Assembly (NCBI GenBank): GCA_963791995.1
Contig: CAWBUQ010000004.1
Location: 592,649-656,648, forward strand
Length of the DNA: 64,000 bases
Direction of reading: 5' to 3'
Source of the DNA: Bog-473 sp963791995
GTDB taxonomy: Bacteria; Actinomycetota; Acidimicrobiia; Acidimicrobiales; RAAP-2
Of the stretch, positions 19,401 through 27,563 are shown in pieces. The position numbers were made by a program, and so were the translations under genes. A model generated the notes under the pieces. That model searched no databases, was not told the origin of the DNA, and was given only the letters and a program-made list of their open reading frames with translations. Each line of letters starts with the position of its first letter. The first letter of the stretch is position 1.

Positions 19401-20323
19401 ATCGCGCCCGAGGCCGAGTCGGCCGTCCAGAACGAGGTGCCGCTCGGATCGACGCTGAGAGCGAAGAGCTGGCCGCTGCAGTTCGGCAAGGTCGAGCACG
19501 GATAGGTCTGGATGAGGTTGCCGCCGGCGTCCAACTCCAAGATGGCATCGGAGTCGGCCACCAGGACATCACCGTTGGCCAGGATCTTCAGCTGGAACAC
19601 GTTGACCGAGAGCCCGGTGCTCGGATCGATGGACGCAAAGGCGACCTTGTTGAAGTTGGGACCCTGGGAGTTCGTGCACTTGTCGTAGGTCCCGATGTCG
19701 GTGCCTTCGGACGTGTAGTAGAAGGTGCACTGATCACTCGAGAGGTCGAGCCAGTCGTCGCCGTAGAGCTCGGTCTGAAGTGGGCCGATGTCGGGGAGCC
19801 GTGTCCCGTCTGGCGCGAACTCCGCGATGTAGGGCGCTGTCTGCTGCCCGACGTACATGTTCCCCTGTTCGTCGAACACCATGGAGATCGGGTTCGACAG
19901 GCCGGTTGCGAATGTGGGCATCGGTGTCCCGTCGGGGGAGAACTCGCTGATGTCCCCGTTTACGTCGTCGGTGACGAAGAGATCTCCTTGCGCGTTGAAG
20001 GCGGTGCCGACGGTGTAGGGCTCGTCGGTGTTGTCGACCAAGGTGTCGAGCACGTTGCCCGAGCTGGGGTCGTACACGTTGACGGTCGAATTGCCGACCG
20101 ACGCGAAGACCTGACCCGACGCGAAGACGGTGTCCGCACCGGCACGCTGTGGTGCACGTGCGATCACGACAACGCCGACCGTGGCGAAGACGATCAACGC
20201 TGCCATGAACACGGCGACATGGTGCCGAACCATGACGAAGAGGCGAGGCGTCGCAGCCCGGCCGTGTGGACCCTGTCGAACGGTCGCGCGCTCGGTCGAC
20301 ATCCCAGCGGCCGAGAGTGTCAT
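16466..20323 (-). CDS. secreted beta-propeller/Ig-like repeat protein, paralogue 2
   Basis: This 1285-residue paralogue of the protein at 12580-16149 lies just upstream of it on the same strand. ATG 20323 follows a GAGGGGGG run at about 5 nt. The signal/anchor core is VAVFMAALIVFATVGVVVIA. The propeller is nearly identical to that of paralogue 1 (for example GNSTVNVYDPSSGN), and again eight alternating Ig-like domains follow. Instead of a Cys-rich tail it ends in about 115 residues carrying VNFWGSQLWKTNQFSG, YTCGAAWTSDPGN and a terminal Cys, which I do not recognise. Tandem duplication followed by C-terminal exchange is the simplest history. Confidence 0.85.
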   Translation of the reverse strand: MTLSAAGMSTERATVRQGPHGRAATPRLFVMVRHHVAVFMAALIVFATVGVVVIARAPQRAGADTVFASGQVFASVGNSTVNVYDPSSGNVLDTLVDNTDEPYTVGTAFNAQGDLFVTDDVNGDISEFSPDGTPMPTFATGLSNPISMVFDEQGNMYVGQQTAPYIAEFAPDGTRLPDIGPLQTELYGDDWLDLSSDQCTFYYTSEGTDIGTYDKCTNSQGPNFNKVAFASIDPSTGLSVNVFQLKILANGDVLVADSDAILELDAGGNLIQTYPCSTLPNCSGQLFALSVDPSGTSFWTADSASGAIYQVNIATGALIKSIQTHEGLLFGLSVAGEIDVATTPTTVPATPSTLTIQPVSGDFSSPTPVSAVLTDSSTDTPIEGEQVTFTLNGNTNEECTATTDTTGTATCDITANEPASTYTLTASFPGDSSQSTPIGSDSSSSTFTVNPDTSSVTYTGPTTAVNGEPTTLTGTLTSDTPTSGTPLPTKVVTFTIGSGPTSQSCSGTTDASGDTQCTISSVDQPTSDVSITTSFSGDNYDTPTSATTSAVVSEPTSLLINAATGDYADSTLVSGVLTDSVTNAPIVGEPVTLTLNGKETCSATTDATGTASCSLTPGESAGTYSLSGTFGGDTSRPLELLASSGASNFVVTLEEDWLTYTGATTAQNGQPLTVSGVLTTDDPGAGTGILGRTISFTLGTGPSSQTCTGATGANGSASCVISAVDQSPGPIPVVASFVSDGYYRSASAASTVNLPEGTQLTVSPASGPYEGSTSVTGTLVDTYTNQPVPNEPVTLILNGTQSCTATTDASGVASCSVTPNESSGSYSLTGSFPGDSGSMPQLLPTSGSGTFTVSQAPTSFTYTGTTSVTNGQNATLSGVLTTDEPTPGTDVGGRTVTFTLGSGSSLQSCTAVTNTAGAASCTISDVNQGGGTSGISAGFSGDNDYQSSTAASTATVHTPTTLTVNAGTSDYADAGTVSATLTNSVTGAPIGGEQITLTLHGTQSCTATTNMSGLASCSITPNEPAATYTVTASFGGDASKAPQLLSSAGSNNYIVTLEETAIAYTGPSIAVSGMSFTMSANLTTDGGPLGGRSVLMVLGTGASAQSCTGTTNASGNATCIVADVNQIAGSVPITVSFAGDAYYRPASAAGNETTAAPPSGGGGFVIGDVSAGTPTIGTQVNFWGSQLWKTNQFSGVNNAPASMKGYIDNAPSYTCGAAWTSDPGNSSKPPSTIPVNMVVVVASAINQSGSTESGNIEHLVVVSVSPGYGPAPGHDGYGHIIATIC

Positions 20324-20428
20324 GTGGTCCCCCCTCAGGAACGCCACAGCGTCGGGACGCCGCGGGCTTTGGTGAGCACCTGCCCGGTGGTGCTTCGATG
20401 CCGGTCCAATATGGGCTGAGACTGATCA

Positions 20429-20477
20429 GTCCAAAAGGTCCAAAAGGACTACTGCCCGATGGCTCCTTCGACAATTG
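20429..20477 (-). promoter_or_regulatory. promoter-like module upstream of paralogue 2, with tandem 9-mers
   Basis: On the minus strand CAATTGTC-N18-TAGTCCTTTT matches the module upstream of paralogue 1 in both blocks and spacing. On the plus strand two adjacent copies of GTCCAAAAG (20429-20437 and 20438-20446) overlap its downstream edge and could be an operator. The module sits over the 3' end of the upstream cysG-like gene. Confidence 0.55.
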
Positions 20478-21087
20478 CCCGGGCGTTGTCCAGCTCCCCG
20501 GCCGCGACCAAACCGGGGAGTGGCCCCTCGAGAAGCGCTCGCCAGTCCACCGAATCGACCCGCCGGCCTTTTTGCCGCAGCTGATCGCGTGCGTCCCCGA
20601 GGATGCGCGCCAGGTCGCCGAGTCCGTCGCACTGCGTGGCGAGGCGCCGGCGCGCCCACGACGCGAGAGCGGGGCTCGACCCGCCGGTTGACACCGACAC
20701 GGTCACGGCGCCGTCGCGGTGCACCGCGGGGAGGATGAACGACGAGTGCGTCACATCGTCGGCACTGTTGACCCACACCCCGAAGGATTCCGCGTCCTGG
20801 TGAACAGCGCCGTCGACCGCCGGATCTCCGGTGGCGGTCACGATCAGTCGGTAGCCGGACGCGTCCCCGCTTTCGTACGGCCTCCGCACGACCGAGTGGA
20901 GCGAAGGCGTGAGGGCGCCCATCTCCGTCCCAACGGAGATCGCGATGACAGACACGACGGCTCCGCAGTCGACCAGGGAGCGGGCCTTGCGTGCTGCCAC
21001 AGGTCCTCCGCCCACCACGAGGCAGGCGCGACCGGAGACGTCGAGCGAGACCGGATAGAAGGGCCGGCGTTCGGCCCGCTCAGTCAT
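20449..21087 (-). CDS. cysG: precorrin-2 dehydrogenase / sirohydrochlorin ferrochelatase-type siroheme synthase domain
   Basis: This is the CysG(N)/Met8-like enzyme that oxidises precorrin-2 and may insert iron to make siroheme, the cofactor of the sulfite reductase encoded nearby. It has 212 residues from ATG 21087. The NAD-binding motif CLVVGGGPVAARKARSL lies near residues 18-34 and the family segment SSFILPAVHRDGAVTVSVST near residue 110. No SUMT methyltransferase domain is attached. The start overlaps the cysN stop by 8 bp, so it is the third gene of a cysD-cysN-cysG operon. The symbol is by domain homology. Confidence 0.85.
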   Translation of the reverse strand: MTERAERRPFYPVSLDVSGRACLVVGGGPVAARKARSLVDCGAVVSVIAISVGTEMGALTPSLHSVVRRPYESGDASGYRLIVTATGDPAVDGAVHQDAESFGVWVNSADDVTHSSFILPAVHRDGAVTVSVSTGGSSPALASWARRRLATQCDGLGDLARILGDARDQLRQKGRRVDSVDWRALLEGPLPGLVAAGELDNARAIVEGAIGQ

Positions 21088-22432
21088 GGAGCCGGGGCGG
21101 CCCGACCATGCCGGCGGCGATCGTGGCGAACGAGCGCTCGTCGATGAGCACGAAGCTCCCTGTGATGCGGTCCGCCTCATAGGGGTCGACTGCGAGCGGA
21201 GTGGCCGTCCGCAGCGTCACCACTCCGATCTCGTTCTCCTGGAGCTCGCGGGCCTTGCTCACCTTCAGATCGTTCACGTCGAACGTCCCGGTGATGCCCT
21301 CGACCACGACCGGAGTGACCCGGGTCGTGTGCTTCAACTTCAGCCGGTCGCCGACCGAGAGCGGGCTGTCCTCGAACCAGCACACGGTGGCCTCGAACGC
21401 GTCGGTGACCTCGGGCGCACCCTCGGCGGAGGCGATCAGGTCACCCCGGGAGACGTCGAGGTCGTCGGCGAGGCGTATCGAGACCGACAGTCCCACCTCG
21501 GCCCGCTGCAGCGGGCCATCCGCTGTCTCGATGGAGCGGATCGTCGTCGCCGCTCCCTGGGGGAGGACCACGACGGCGTCGCCCACCCGGAAGGGGCCGC
21601 CGTTGACCATGCCGGCGTAGTTGCGGCCGCCCTCGGGCTGGCGCAGGACCCACTGGACGGGGAGTCGGGCGCCGGTGCCAAGGCGTCTGTCCGTACCCGC
21701 CTGGGCCGCCTGGGTGTGCGGGGTGTGCTGGGCGGCCCAGCCACCCGCCTGAGCGGACTCGAGCGCGTCGAGGACGGTCGGCCCGTCGTACCACGGCGCC
21801 GCGTCGGATCGCTCCACGACGTTGTCGCCGTTGAGAGCCGAAATCGGGATGACCGTGCACGAGGTAATGCCCAGCCGCCGGGACAGCGCGTCCATCTCGT
21901 CGGAGATGCGCTGATAGGCGGAGCGGTCCCAGCCCACGAGGTCCATCTTGTTGGCGCACACCACGAGCTGGTCGACTCCGAGCAAAGCGGCGATGCACAC
22001 GTGCCGGCGCGACTGCTCACGCAATCCTGCGGTTGCGTCGACCAACACCAGCGCCAAATCTGCGGTGGACGCCCCAGTCGCCATGTTCCGGGTGTACTGG
22101 ACATGCCCTGGGCAGTCGGCGATCACGAACTTGCGGTGCGGAGTTGCCGCATAACGGTAGGCGACATCGATGGTGATGCCCTGCTCCCGCTCGGCCCGGA
22201 GTCCGTCGGTCACGAAGGAGAGGTCGACCTCGCCCAGGCCGCGTCGCTCGGACGCGGTCTCAATGGCGGTCAGCTGGTCGTCGAAGAGCTGACGGGTGTC
22301 GAAGAGCAAACGCCCGATGAGGGTGCTTTTGCCGTCGTCCACCGAGCCGATGGTGGCGAAACGCAGGAGGTCCATGGTGTCCGCGCCGAGCTCGATGCCG
22401 CCGGCCGGCGGCGAGCCGGGCAGCGTCGTCAT
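21080..22432 (-). CDS. cysN: sulfate adenylyltransferase subunit 1 (GTPase)
   Basis: CysN hydrolyses GTP to drive APS formation by CysD. It has 450 residues. GTPase motifs are G1 GSVDDGKST, the switch region LRAEREQGITIDVAYRY, G3 DCPGHVQYTRNM, and G4 NKMDLVGW, followed by EF-Tu-like beta-barrel domains. No APS kinase (CysC) domain is fused at the C-terminus, which fits direct APS reduction by the CysH encoded across the promoter. It lies 3 bp downstream of cysD. Confidence 0.95.
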   Translation of the reverse strand: MTTLPGSPPAGGIELGADTMDLLRFATIGSVDDGKSTLIGRLLFDTRQLFDDQLTAIETASERRGLGEVDLSFVTDGLRAEREQGITIDVAYRYAATPHRKFVIADCPGHVQYTRNMATGASTADLALVLVDATAGLREQSRRHVCIAALLGVDQLVVCANKMDLVGWDRSAYQRISDEMDALSRRLGITSCTVIPISALNGDNVVERSDAAPWYDGPTVLDALESAQAGGWAAQHTPHTQAAQAGTDRRLGTGARLPVQWVLRQPEGGRNYAGMVNGGPFRVGDAVVVLPQGAATTIRSIETADGPLQRAEVGLSVSIRLADDLDVSRGDLIASAEGAPEVTDAFEATVCWFEDSPLSVGDRLKLKHTTRVTPVVVEGITGTFDVNDLKVSKARELQENEIGVVTLRTATPLAVDPYEADRITGSFVLIDERSFATIAAGMVGPPRLHD

Positions 22433-22435
22433 GGT

Positions 22436-23440
22436 CTAGAAGTACCCCTCACGCTTGCGGTCTTCCATGGCGGTCTCGGAAAAGCGGTCGTCAGCACGCG
22501 TTGCGCCACGCTCCGAAATCCGCGAGGCCGACACTTCCCGGATGATCTCCTCGACCGAGTCGGCCTCCGAGCGGACGGCTCCGGTACAAGTGGCGTCGCC
22601 GACGGTGCGAAAACGCACCGTCTCCTTGCGTACCGTCTCGCCGTCCTCCGGGGTGACCCATTCGCTCAGCGCAAGGAGCATCCCGTCACGTTCGATGACT
22701 TCGCGCTGGTGCGCGTAGTAGATGGAGGGCAACTCGATCGTCTCCCGGCGGATGTACTGCCAGATGTCGAGTTCGGTCCAGTCCGACAGCGGGAACGCGC
22801 GCAAGTGCTCGCCTGGACGCACGCTGCCTTGATAGAGCTGCCAGAGTTCCGGACGCTGCCGCTTGGGGTCCCATTGCCCGAATGAGTCGCGAAAGGACAG
22901 GACGCGCTCCTTGGCCCGCGCCTTGTCCTCGTCGCGGCGCGCACCGCCGAAGGCGGCATCGAACCCATTGCTGTTGATGGCGTCGAGCAGCGTCGTGGTC
23001 TGTAGGCGGTTGCGCGAGGCGATCGGGCCGGGATCGGCCACACGTCCCTGGTCGATGGAGTCCTGCACCTTGGCGACGAGCAGCCGCGCGCCTTCTGCCT
23101 CGACCTGGGCGTCGCGGTACTCGAGCACTTCGGCGAAGTTGTGACCCGTGTCGACGTGGAGAACCGGAAAGGGGATACGACCGGGCTTGAAGGCCTTGGC
23201 CGCCAGATGGAGCAGGACGGCCGAGTCCTTGCCGCCGCTGAAGAGAAGCACCGGCCGCTCAGCCTCTGCCGCCACCTCGCGGATGATGAAGATGGCGAGA
23301 GATTCGAGCAGGTCGAGGTGCCCGAGAGGGTGCTCGACTGGCCTGACCAGGGCGGTTACCGAGCCGCCGCCGCACGCGACGCGCTCGGAGCCCGCGTCGG
23401 GGCGATGCTGGGTAGAGCGGAGGGCGGCGGCGGTGTCCAT
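22436..23440 (-). CDS. cysD: sulfate adenylyltransferase subunit 2
   Basis: CysD is the ATP pyrophosphatase-type catalytic subunit that makes APS from ATP and sulfate. The PP-loop motif is LLFSGGKDSAVLLHLA near residue 68, followed by HVDTGHNF and GGARRDEDKARAKER. ATG 23440 follows GAGAGG at 4 nt; an in-frame TTG at 23452 is less likely. The product has 334 residues. It heads the minus-strand sulfate operon; its start is 15 bp from a perfect palindrome and 125 bp from the divergent cysH start. Confidence 0.95.
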   Translation of the reverse strand: MDTAAALRSTQHRPDAGSERVACGGGSVTALVRPVEHPLGHLDLLESLAIFIIREVAAEAERPVLLFSGGKDSAVLLHLAAKAFKPGRIPFPVLHVDTGHNFAEVLEYRDAQVEAEGARLLVAKVQDSIDQGRVADPGPIASRNRLQTTTLLDAINSNGFDAAFGGARRDEDKARAKERVLSFRDSFGQWDPKRQRPELWQLYQGSVRPGEHLRAFPLSDWTELDIWQYIRRETIELPSIYYAHQREVIERDGMLLALSEWVTPEDGETVRKETVRFRTVGDATCTGAVRSEADSVEEIIREVSASRISERGATRADDRFSETAMEDRKREGYF

Positions 23441-23454
23441 GGGGCCTCTCAAAT

Positions 23455-23473
23455 CATGACCATTTTGGTCATG
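23455..23473. promoter_or_regulatory. perfect palindrome in the cysD/cysH divergent promoter
   Basis: CATGACCA-TTT-TGGTCATG is a perfect 8+8 inverted repeat. It abuts TATACT (23474-23479), a good -10 element for cysH, and lies just upstream of the cysD SD. The position suggests a repressor or activator site controlling both sulfate-assimilation operons. The cognate regulator is not in the window. Confidence 0.6.
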
Positions 23474-23565
23474 TATACTAAAGCCTGCAATCGCACGGGC
23501 GTCAAGGGCGGGCGGGGAGGGCGCTCCTGGCAGCCCGATCGCCCCTGGAGAGAAGGTGAGGATCG

Positions 23566-24246
23566 GTGGCCGAGACCTATGTGAGCGATCAGCCCCTGAC
23601 CAGCGAAGAGCTTGCCGCGTTGAGCACCGGCTTCGAGTCGGCCCCGGCGAGCACGGTGATCAGGTGGGCCGTCGACACCTTCGGCAGCTCGCTGGTACTG
23701 GCCGCATCCTTCGAGGACATCGTCTTGATCGATCTGGCGACGAAGATCGCGCCGGAAATTGAGGTGGTGTTCCTCGACACCGAAGCGCACTTTCCCGAGA
23801 CCCTCTCGTTCGTCGACGAAGTCAAGGAGCGGTACCGCTTGCATCTGAGGGTGACGAAGCCCGGACCGGAGGCGGCAGCGCACCCCTGCGGCAGCGAACA
23901 GTGCTGCCAGTTCCGCAAGGTGGCGCCGCTGCGTCGTGCGCTCGAGGGTCGGCGGGCCTGGCTGACCTCCCTGAAGCGTTCCGACGGGCCAACACGTGCC
24001 GACGCTCCGATCGTGGCCTGGGATCAGGCGTTCGATCTGGTCAAGGTGAACCCGCTGGCCACCTGGACCGACGACGACATCACCTCGTACGTCGCTGATC
24101 ATGACCTTCCCGCGCACCCGCTGGTGTCCCAGGGTTACCGCTCCATCGGCTGCGCGCCCACGACACGGCCCGTCGCAGAGGGCGAGGACGCCCGGGCCGG
24201 ACGCTGGTCGGGTCTCGACAAGTCCGAGTGCGGTCTGCACGCCTAG
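23566..24246 (+). CDS. cysH: adenylyl-sulfate (APS) reductase, CysH family, with one cluster ligand replaced
   Basis: CysH reduces APS to sulfite. GTG 23566 follows GAGAAGG and gives 226 residues. The PP-loop region SSLVLAASFEDIVL, the CC pair (Cys113/Cys114 in GSEQCCQ) and the C-terminal catalytic ECGLH (Cys222) are present. APS reductases bind a [4Fe-4S] cluster through CC plus CxxC; here the second pair reads GCAPTT, with Cys196 kept and Thr199 where the fourth Cys should be. M. tuberculosis CysH has CAPCT at this place. This is either a genuine variant or a local sequence error. The stop overlaps the next start (TAGTG). Confidence 0.92.
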   Translation: MAETYVSDQPLTSEELAALSTGFESAPASTVIRWAVDTFGSSLVLAASFEDIVLIDLATKIAPEIEVVFLDTEAHFPETLSFVDEVKERYRLHLRVTKPGPEAAAHPCGSEQCCQFRKVAPLRRALEGRRAWLTSLKRSDGPTRADAPIVAWDQAFDLVKVNPLATWTDDDITSYVADHDLPAHPLVSQGYRSIGCAPTTRPVAEGEDARAGRWSGLDKSECGLHA

Positions 24247-25974
24247 TGCCGCGTGACCTCGACAATCCCTATGGAATGGAGTTCCGCGGCCGGCGCGACC
24301 GAGGGCTGAAGTTCATCCGTCCCTATCGCAACATCGGCGAGCTCAACCCGGTCGAGCAGTTCAAGCTGGCTCGCCACCCCTTCGAGGTGGCGCAGGCCGT
24401 GATCGACACCTACTCGAAACTGGGCGTGGACTCCATCGCCAAGGTACCCGGAGAGGTGGAGCGTCTGAAGTGGGTCGGGATCTACCCGCAGCGCCAGGGT
24501 GGTGACGCGTTCATGATGCGGATCAAGGTTCCCGGTGGGGTGATGACCGCAGCCCAGGTTCGTGAGGTCGGTATCGCGGCCGATGCCTTCGCCGAGGGTC
24601 CGGACGACAGCCCCGTTTTCGGCAACCGCTATGCGGATCTCACCACACGCCAGGACATCCAGCTGCACTGGATCCGCATCGCCGACGTGCCACGGATCTG
24701 GCAGCGGTTCTGGGAGGTCGGGTTGACAACGGTGCAGGCGTGCGGCGACTCGGCGCGCAACGTCTGCTCGTGCCCGGTCTCGGGTATCGACGCCAAAGAG
24801 GTGGTCGACGCCTACCCCGTCGCCCAGGCCATCTCGGCGTTCTTCACGGGAAATCGCGAGTATGCCAATCTCCCCCGGAAGTGGAAGGTCGCGGTTACCG
24901 GGTGCACAGAGGACTGTGCGCGAGTCGAGATCAACGATGTGGGGCTGTGGCCGGCAGAGCGGTCCGACGGCAGCGTGGGCTTCAACGTACTGATCGGCGG
25001 CGGCCTTTCCGACGGGGAACGGATGGCGTCGGACATCGACGTCTTCATCCGCGCCGACCAGGCGGTCGAACTCTGTCGCGGCGTGGCCCAGCTCTTCGGC
25101 GAGCTCGGCAACCGCGAGAACCGCGGCCTTGCTCGCATGCGGTATCTGGCCCAGGAGCTGGGCCCGGAGGGATTCCGGGCTGCGCTGGACGAGCGCACGA
25201 ATTTCGCCTTGGAACCGGCCGGACGGGAGCTGACCACCGCATTCCGAGGCGACCATGTCGGCGTCCACCCCCAGAAGCAGCCGGGCCTGCTCTACGTGGG
25301 GTGCTCCGTTCCGGTGGGCCGGATGCACGGCATCGACCTGGTCGAGCTGGCACGGCTCGCCGAGACCTACGGCGACGGCGGCGTGCGCATCGGGACCGAC
25401 CAGAATTTCATCGTGTCCGGGGTGCCCGAGGATCGCCTTGACGACCTGCTGGCCGAACCGCTGATGCAGACCTACTCCCCGTTCCCTGGCCCCTTCGAGC
25501 GCGGTGTGGTCGCCTGCACCGGATCGGAGTTCTGTCGCTTTGCCGTCGTGGAGACCAAAGAGCGCGCGGTCAAGTGGGCCCGTGCCCTCGATGCGCAGCT
25601 GACTGATGGCGACCGGAACGCACCCACTGACACCGGCGTCATCCGGATGCACTTCTCGGGATGCTCGGCGTCGTGCGCCCAACCTCAGATCGCCGACATC
25701 GGCTTCCGTGGTGACATTGCGCATATTGAGGAGCACATCGAGGAGGCAGTCGATATCGGGCTCGGAGGCTCGCTGGGTCCAGATGCTGCGTTCATCGACT
25801 GGCTGGTCGGTGCCATGCCGGTCGACGACGTCCCCGCCGCGCTGCTGCGCATCGTCTCGCGGTACCGCGACGAACGCCGTCCCGACGAGCCGTTCCACCT
25901 GTGGGCCCGCCGGAGCGGCGCCAGACGAACTTCGCGTGACGATCGAGGGTACGGTCGCCGCGGTGACGCCGTGA
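24246..25974 (+). CDS. assimilatory ferredoxin-type sulfite reductase (NirA/Sir family), one apparent frameshift
   Basis: This siroheme/[4Fe-4S] enzyme of about 575 residues probably makes the six-electron reduction of sulfite to sulfide. GTG 24246 overlaps the cysH stop. Motifs include QACGDSARNVCSCP near residue 170 and the cluster/siroheme cysteines 424 and 430 (ACTGSEFC) and 473 and 477 (FSGCSASCAQP). Near 25918 the frame slips by one base at GGCGCCAGAC; in the repaired frame the end is DELRVTIEGTVAAVTP with TGA at 25972-25974, overlapping the GTG of the next gene. Without the slip it would read in frame into that gene. A nitrite reductase role is possible, but the cys context favours sulfite. 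Confidence 0.9.
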
Positions 25975-27243
25975 AGCGCTACCGCCTGAGGGAGCAGATG
26001 AACGGGATCACCGAGCCGCCCGGCAAGGTGTGGTTCTGGGAGCTGGAGGCAGGCGTCATCCACGCCGACCGCTGCATCCAGTGCGGGACGTGCGTTGCCG
26101 TCTGCCCCTCCAATTCGATCGGGATCGATGAGGACACCAACCTGCCCGAATTGGTGAAGATGTGCACCGGCTGCTCTCTGTGCTGGGACTTCTGCCCCCG
26201 CGGCGGTCTGCGCTACGAGGCGCTCTGGCCGCCGTCGACGATCGACGCGGGAGAGGACGCGGCGGTCCAACCCGCCCAGGTGCGATCCGACTCGTCCGAC
26301 ACGTACTGGAAGATCAGCGGCGGACCCCCGGCTGACGGTCTGGGTGCGGTGATGGAGTCATACGCCGTCCGTGCCAGTGCGCAGCTCGACGACGTGCAGG
26401 ACGGAGGGGCCGTGAGCGCACTGCTCATCGGGCTGCTCGCGGCCGGCGAAATCGACGGTGCCCTCGTCTCGAAGCCGAGTTCGGACCCCGATGAGCAGTG
26501 GAAGGGCATCGCGACGGTTGCAACGACGGCCGAACGAGATCCGCGCCGCCTCGGGGAGCTTCTACAACCAGACGATGGCGCTGGCAGAGCTCGATCTCTC
26601 GGCCTACCCCCTCCCGCCCAAGCCACGCATTGCCGTCGTCGGCACACCATGTGAGATCCAGGGTCTCCGAGCGATGCAGGCGCGACGCTGGCCGACCGGC
26701 ACGCATCGCGTGGACGCGGTGGTGGTCAGCATCGCACTCATGTGCACGAAGAACTTCGACTACGAGGCACTCACGCTCAAGGAACTGCGCGACAAGCGCG
26801 GGGTCGACCTGGACCGCGTGTCGAAGATGGACGTCATCCGGGGCCGAATGATCGTCGAATACCGCGACGGCGAGCTGGCCGTGGACGAGCCCGTCAAAGA
26901 CTTCCATGGTGCTGCACTGAAGGGTTGCGACGAATGCGCCGATTTCCTCGGGCGTTCGGCCGACATCTCCGTCGGCAGCGTCGGGTCGATGACGGGCTGG
27001 ACCAGCGTCTTGGTTCGCACGGAGCGCGGCCGCCTGGCCTTCCAGGCGGCGCGGGCAAAGCTGGACGTGCGCGGCCTCGACGACGCCGCGGCGCTCCTGC
27101 GCCTGGACACGCTCGACAAGAAGATCGCCAACCGCTCCCTGCAGCGAAAGCTCGATCCTGACGCGCCGCTCTTCATCGACTTCGAGGAACACGTGCGCGC
27201 CTACGACGGCACCGACCGCCAGCCGGTGTTCATCCGCCATTGA
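25971..27243 (+). CDS. FrhB-like coenzyme F420 oxidoreductase subunit with two [4Fe-4S] clusters (one apparent frameshift)
   Basis: GTG 25971 starts about 423 residues. Two ferredoxin motifs come first: Cys35/38/41/45 (CIQCGTCVAVCP) and Cys65/68/71/75 (CTGCSLCWDFCP). The FrhB/FdhB N- and C-terminal domains follow, with GSFYNQTMALAELDL, IAVVGTPCEIQGLRAMQ and LKGCDECADF. One extra base near 26535 separates the two halves. FrhB-type proteins bind FAD and exchange electrons with coenzyme F420. Its position within the sulfite reductase operon, with GTGA overlap, suggests it passes electrons from F420H2 to sulfite reductase. This coupling is inference. Confidence 0.88.
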
Positions 27244-27563
27244 GCGTGTCGAGCGCCCCCGTGTTGCATCTGCCCGACGAGCCGACCGGCCATGCCGAGC
27301 GCTGGCTGGCCGCGGTCCTCGACGGCCAGCGACTCGAAGATGTCTTGACCGGTGAAGACGGCTTGGTCGAGTGGTTCTGGACGAGGTGGCGTTCACTTGC
27401 CGGTATCGGGCTGAGCGAAACCGATCTGCGTGCCATGGTGCTGGATTACCGCCGGGAGATCTGGCTCTGGCTCGCGGGCGAGCGGACCTGGGCTCAGTGC
27501 TGCTCGGGTCTCATCGGTCGTATCTCCCGGCGGATCGCCGGACGCGACCGCGCCAGCGTGTGA
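27240..27563 (+). CDS. small uncharacterised protein of the sulfite-reduction operon
   Basis: I do not recognise this 107-residue protein. TTG 27240 overlaps the upstream stop (TTGA), and a GTG at 27246 is an alternative. It is rich in Trp (WFWTRWRSLAG, REIWLWLAGERTW) and contains one CC pair. It is predicted soluble and helical. Tight packing on both sides (the next start overlaps its stop as GTGTGA) shows it belongs to the cysH-sulfite reductase-FrhB transcript. It could be a small accessory or assembly protein. Confidence 0.65.
   Translation: MSVSSAPVLHLPDEPTGHAERWLAAVLDGQRLEDVLTGEDGLVEWFWTRWRSLAGIGLSETDLRAMVLDYRREIWLWLAGERTWAQCCSGLIGRISRRIAGRDRASV

Noticed and set aside
12640..20000. Repeated short segments in the two large genes considered as CRISPR-like or DNA repeats
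   Set aside because: The repeat unit is about 95 codons, diverged and in frame; it is a protein domain repeat, not a DNA array with uniform spacers.
24228..26654. Single 808-residue natural fusion of sulfite reductase and FrhB
   Set aside because: The shifted frame gives a family-like reductase end with TGA overlapping a GTG start; two separate genes with an indel explain the data better, though a fusion is not excluded.
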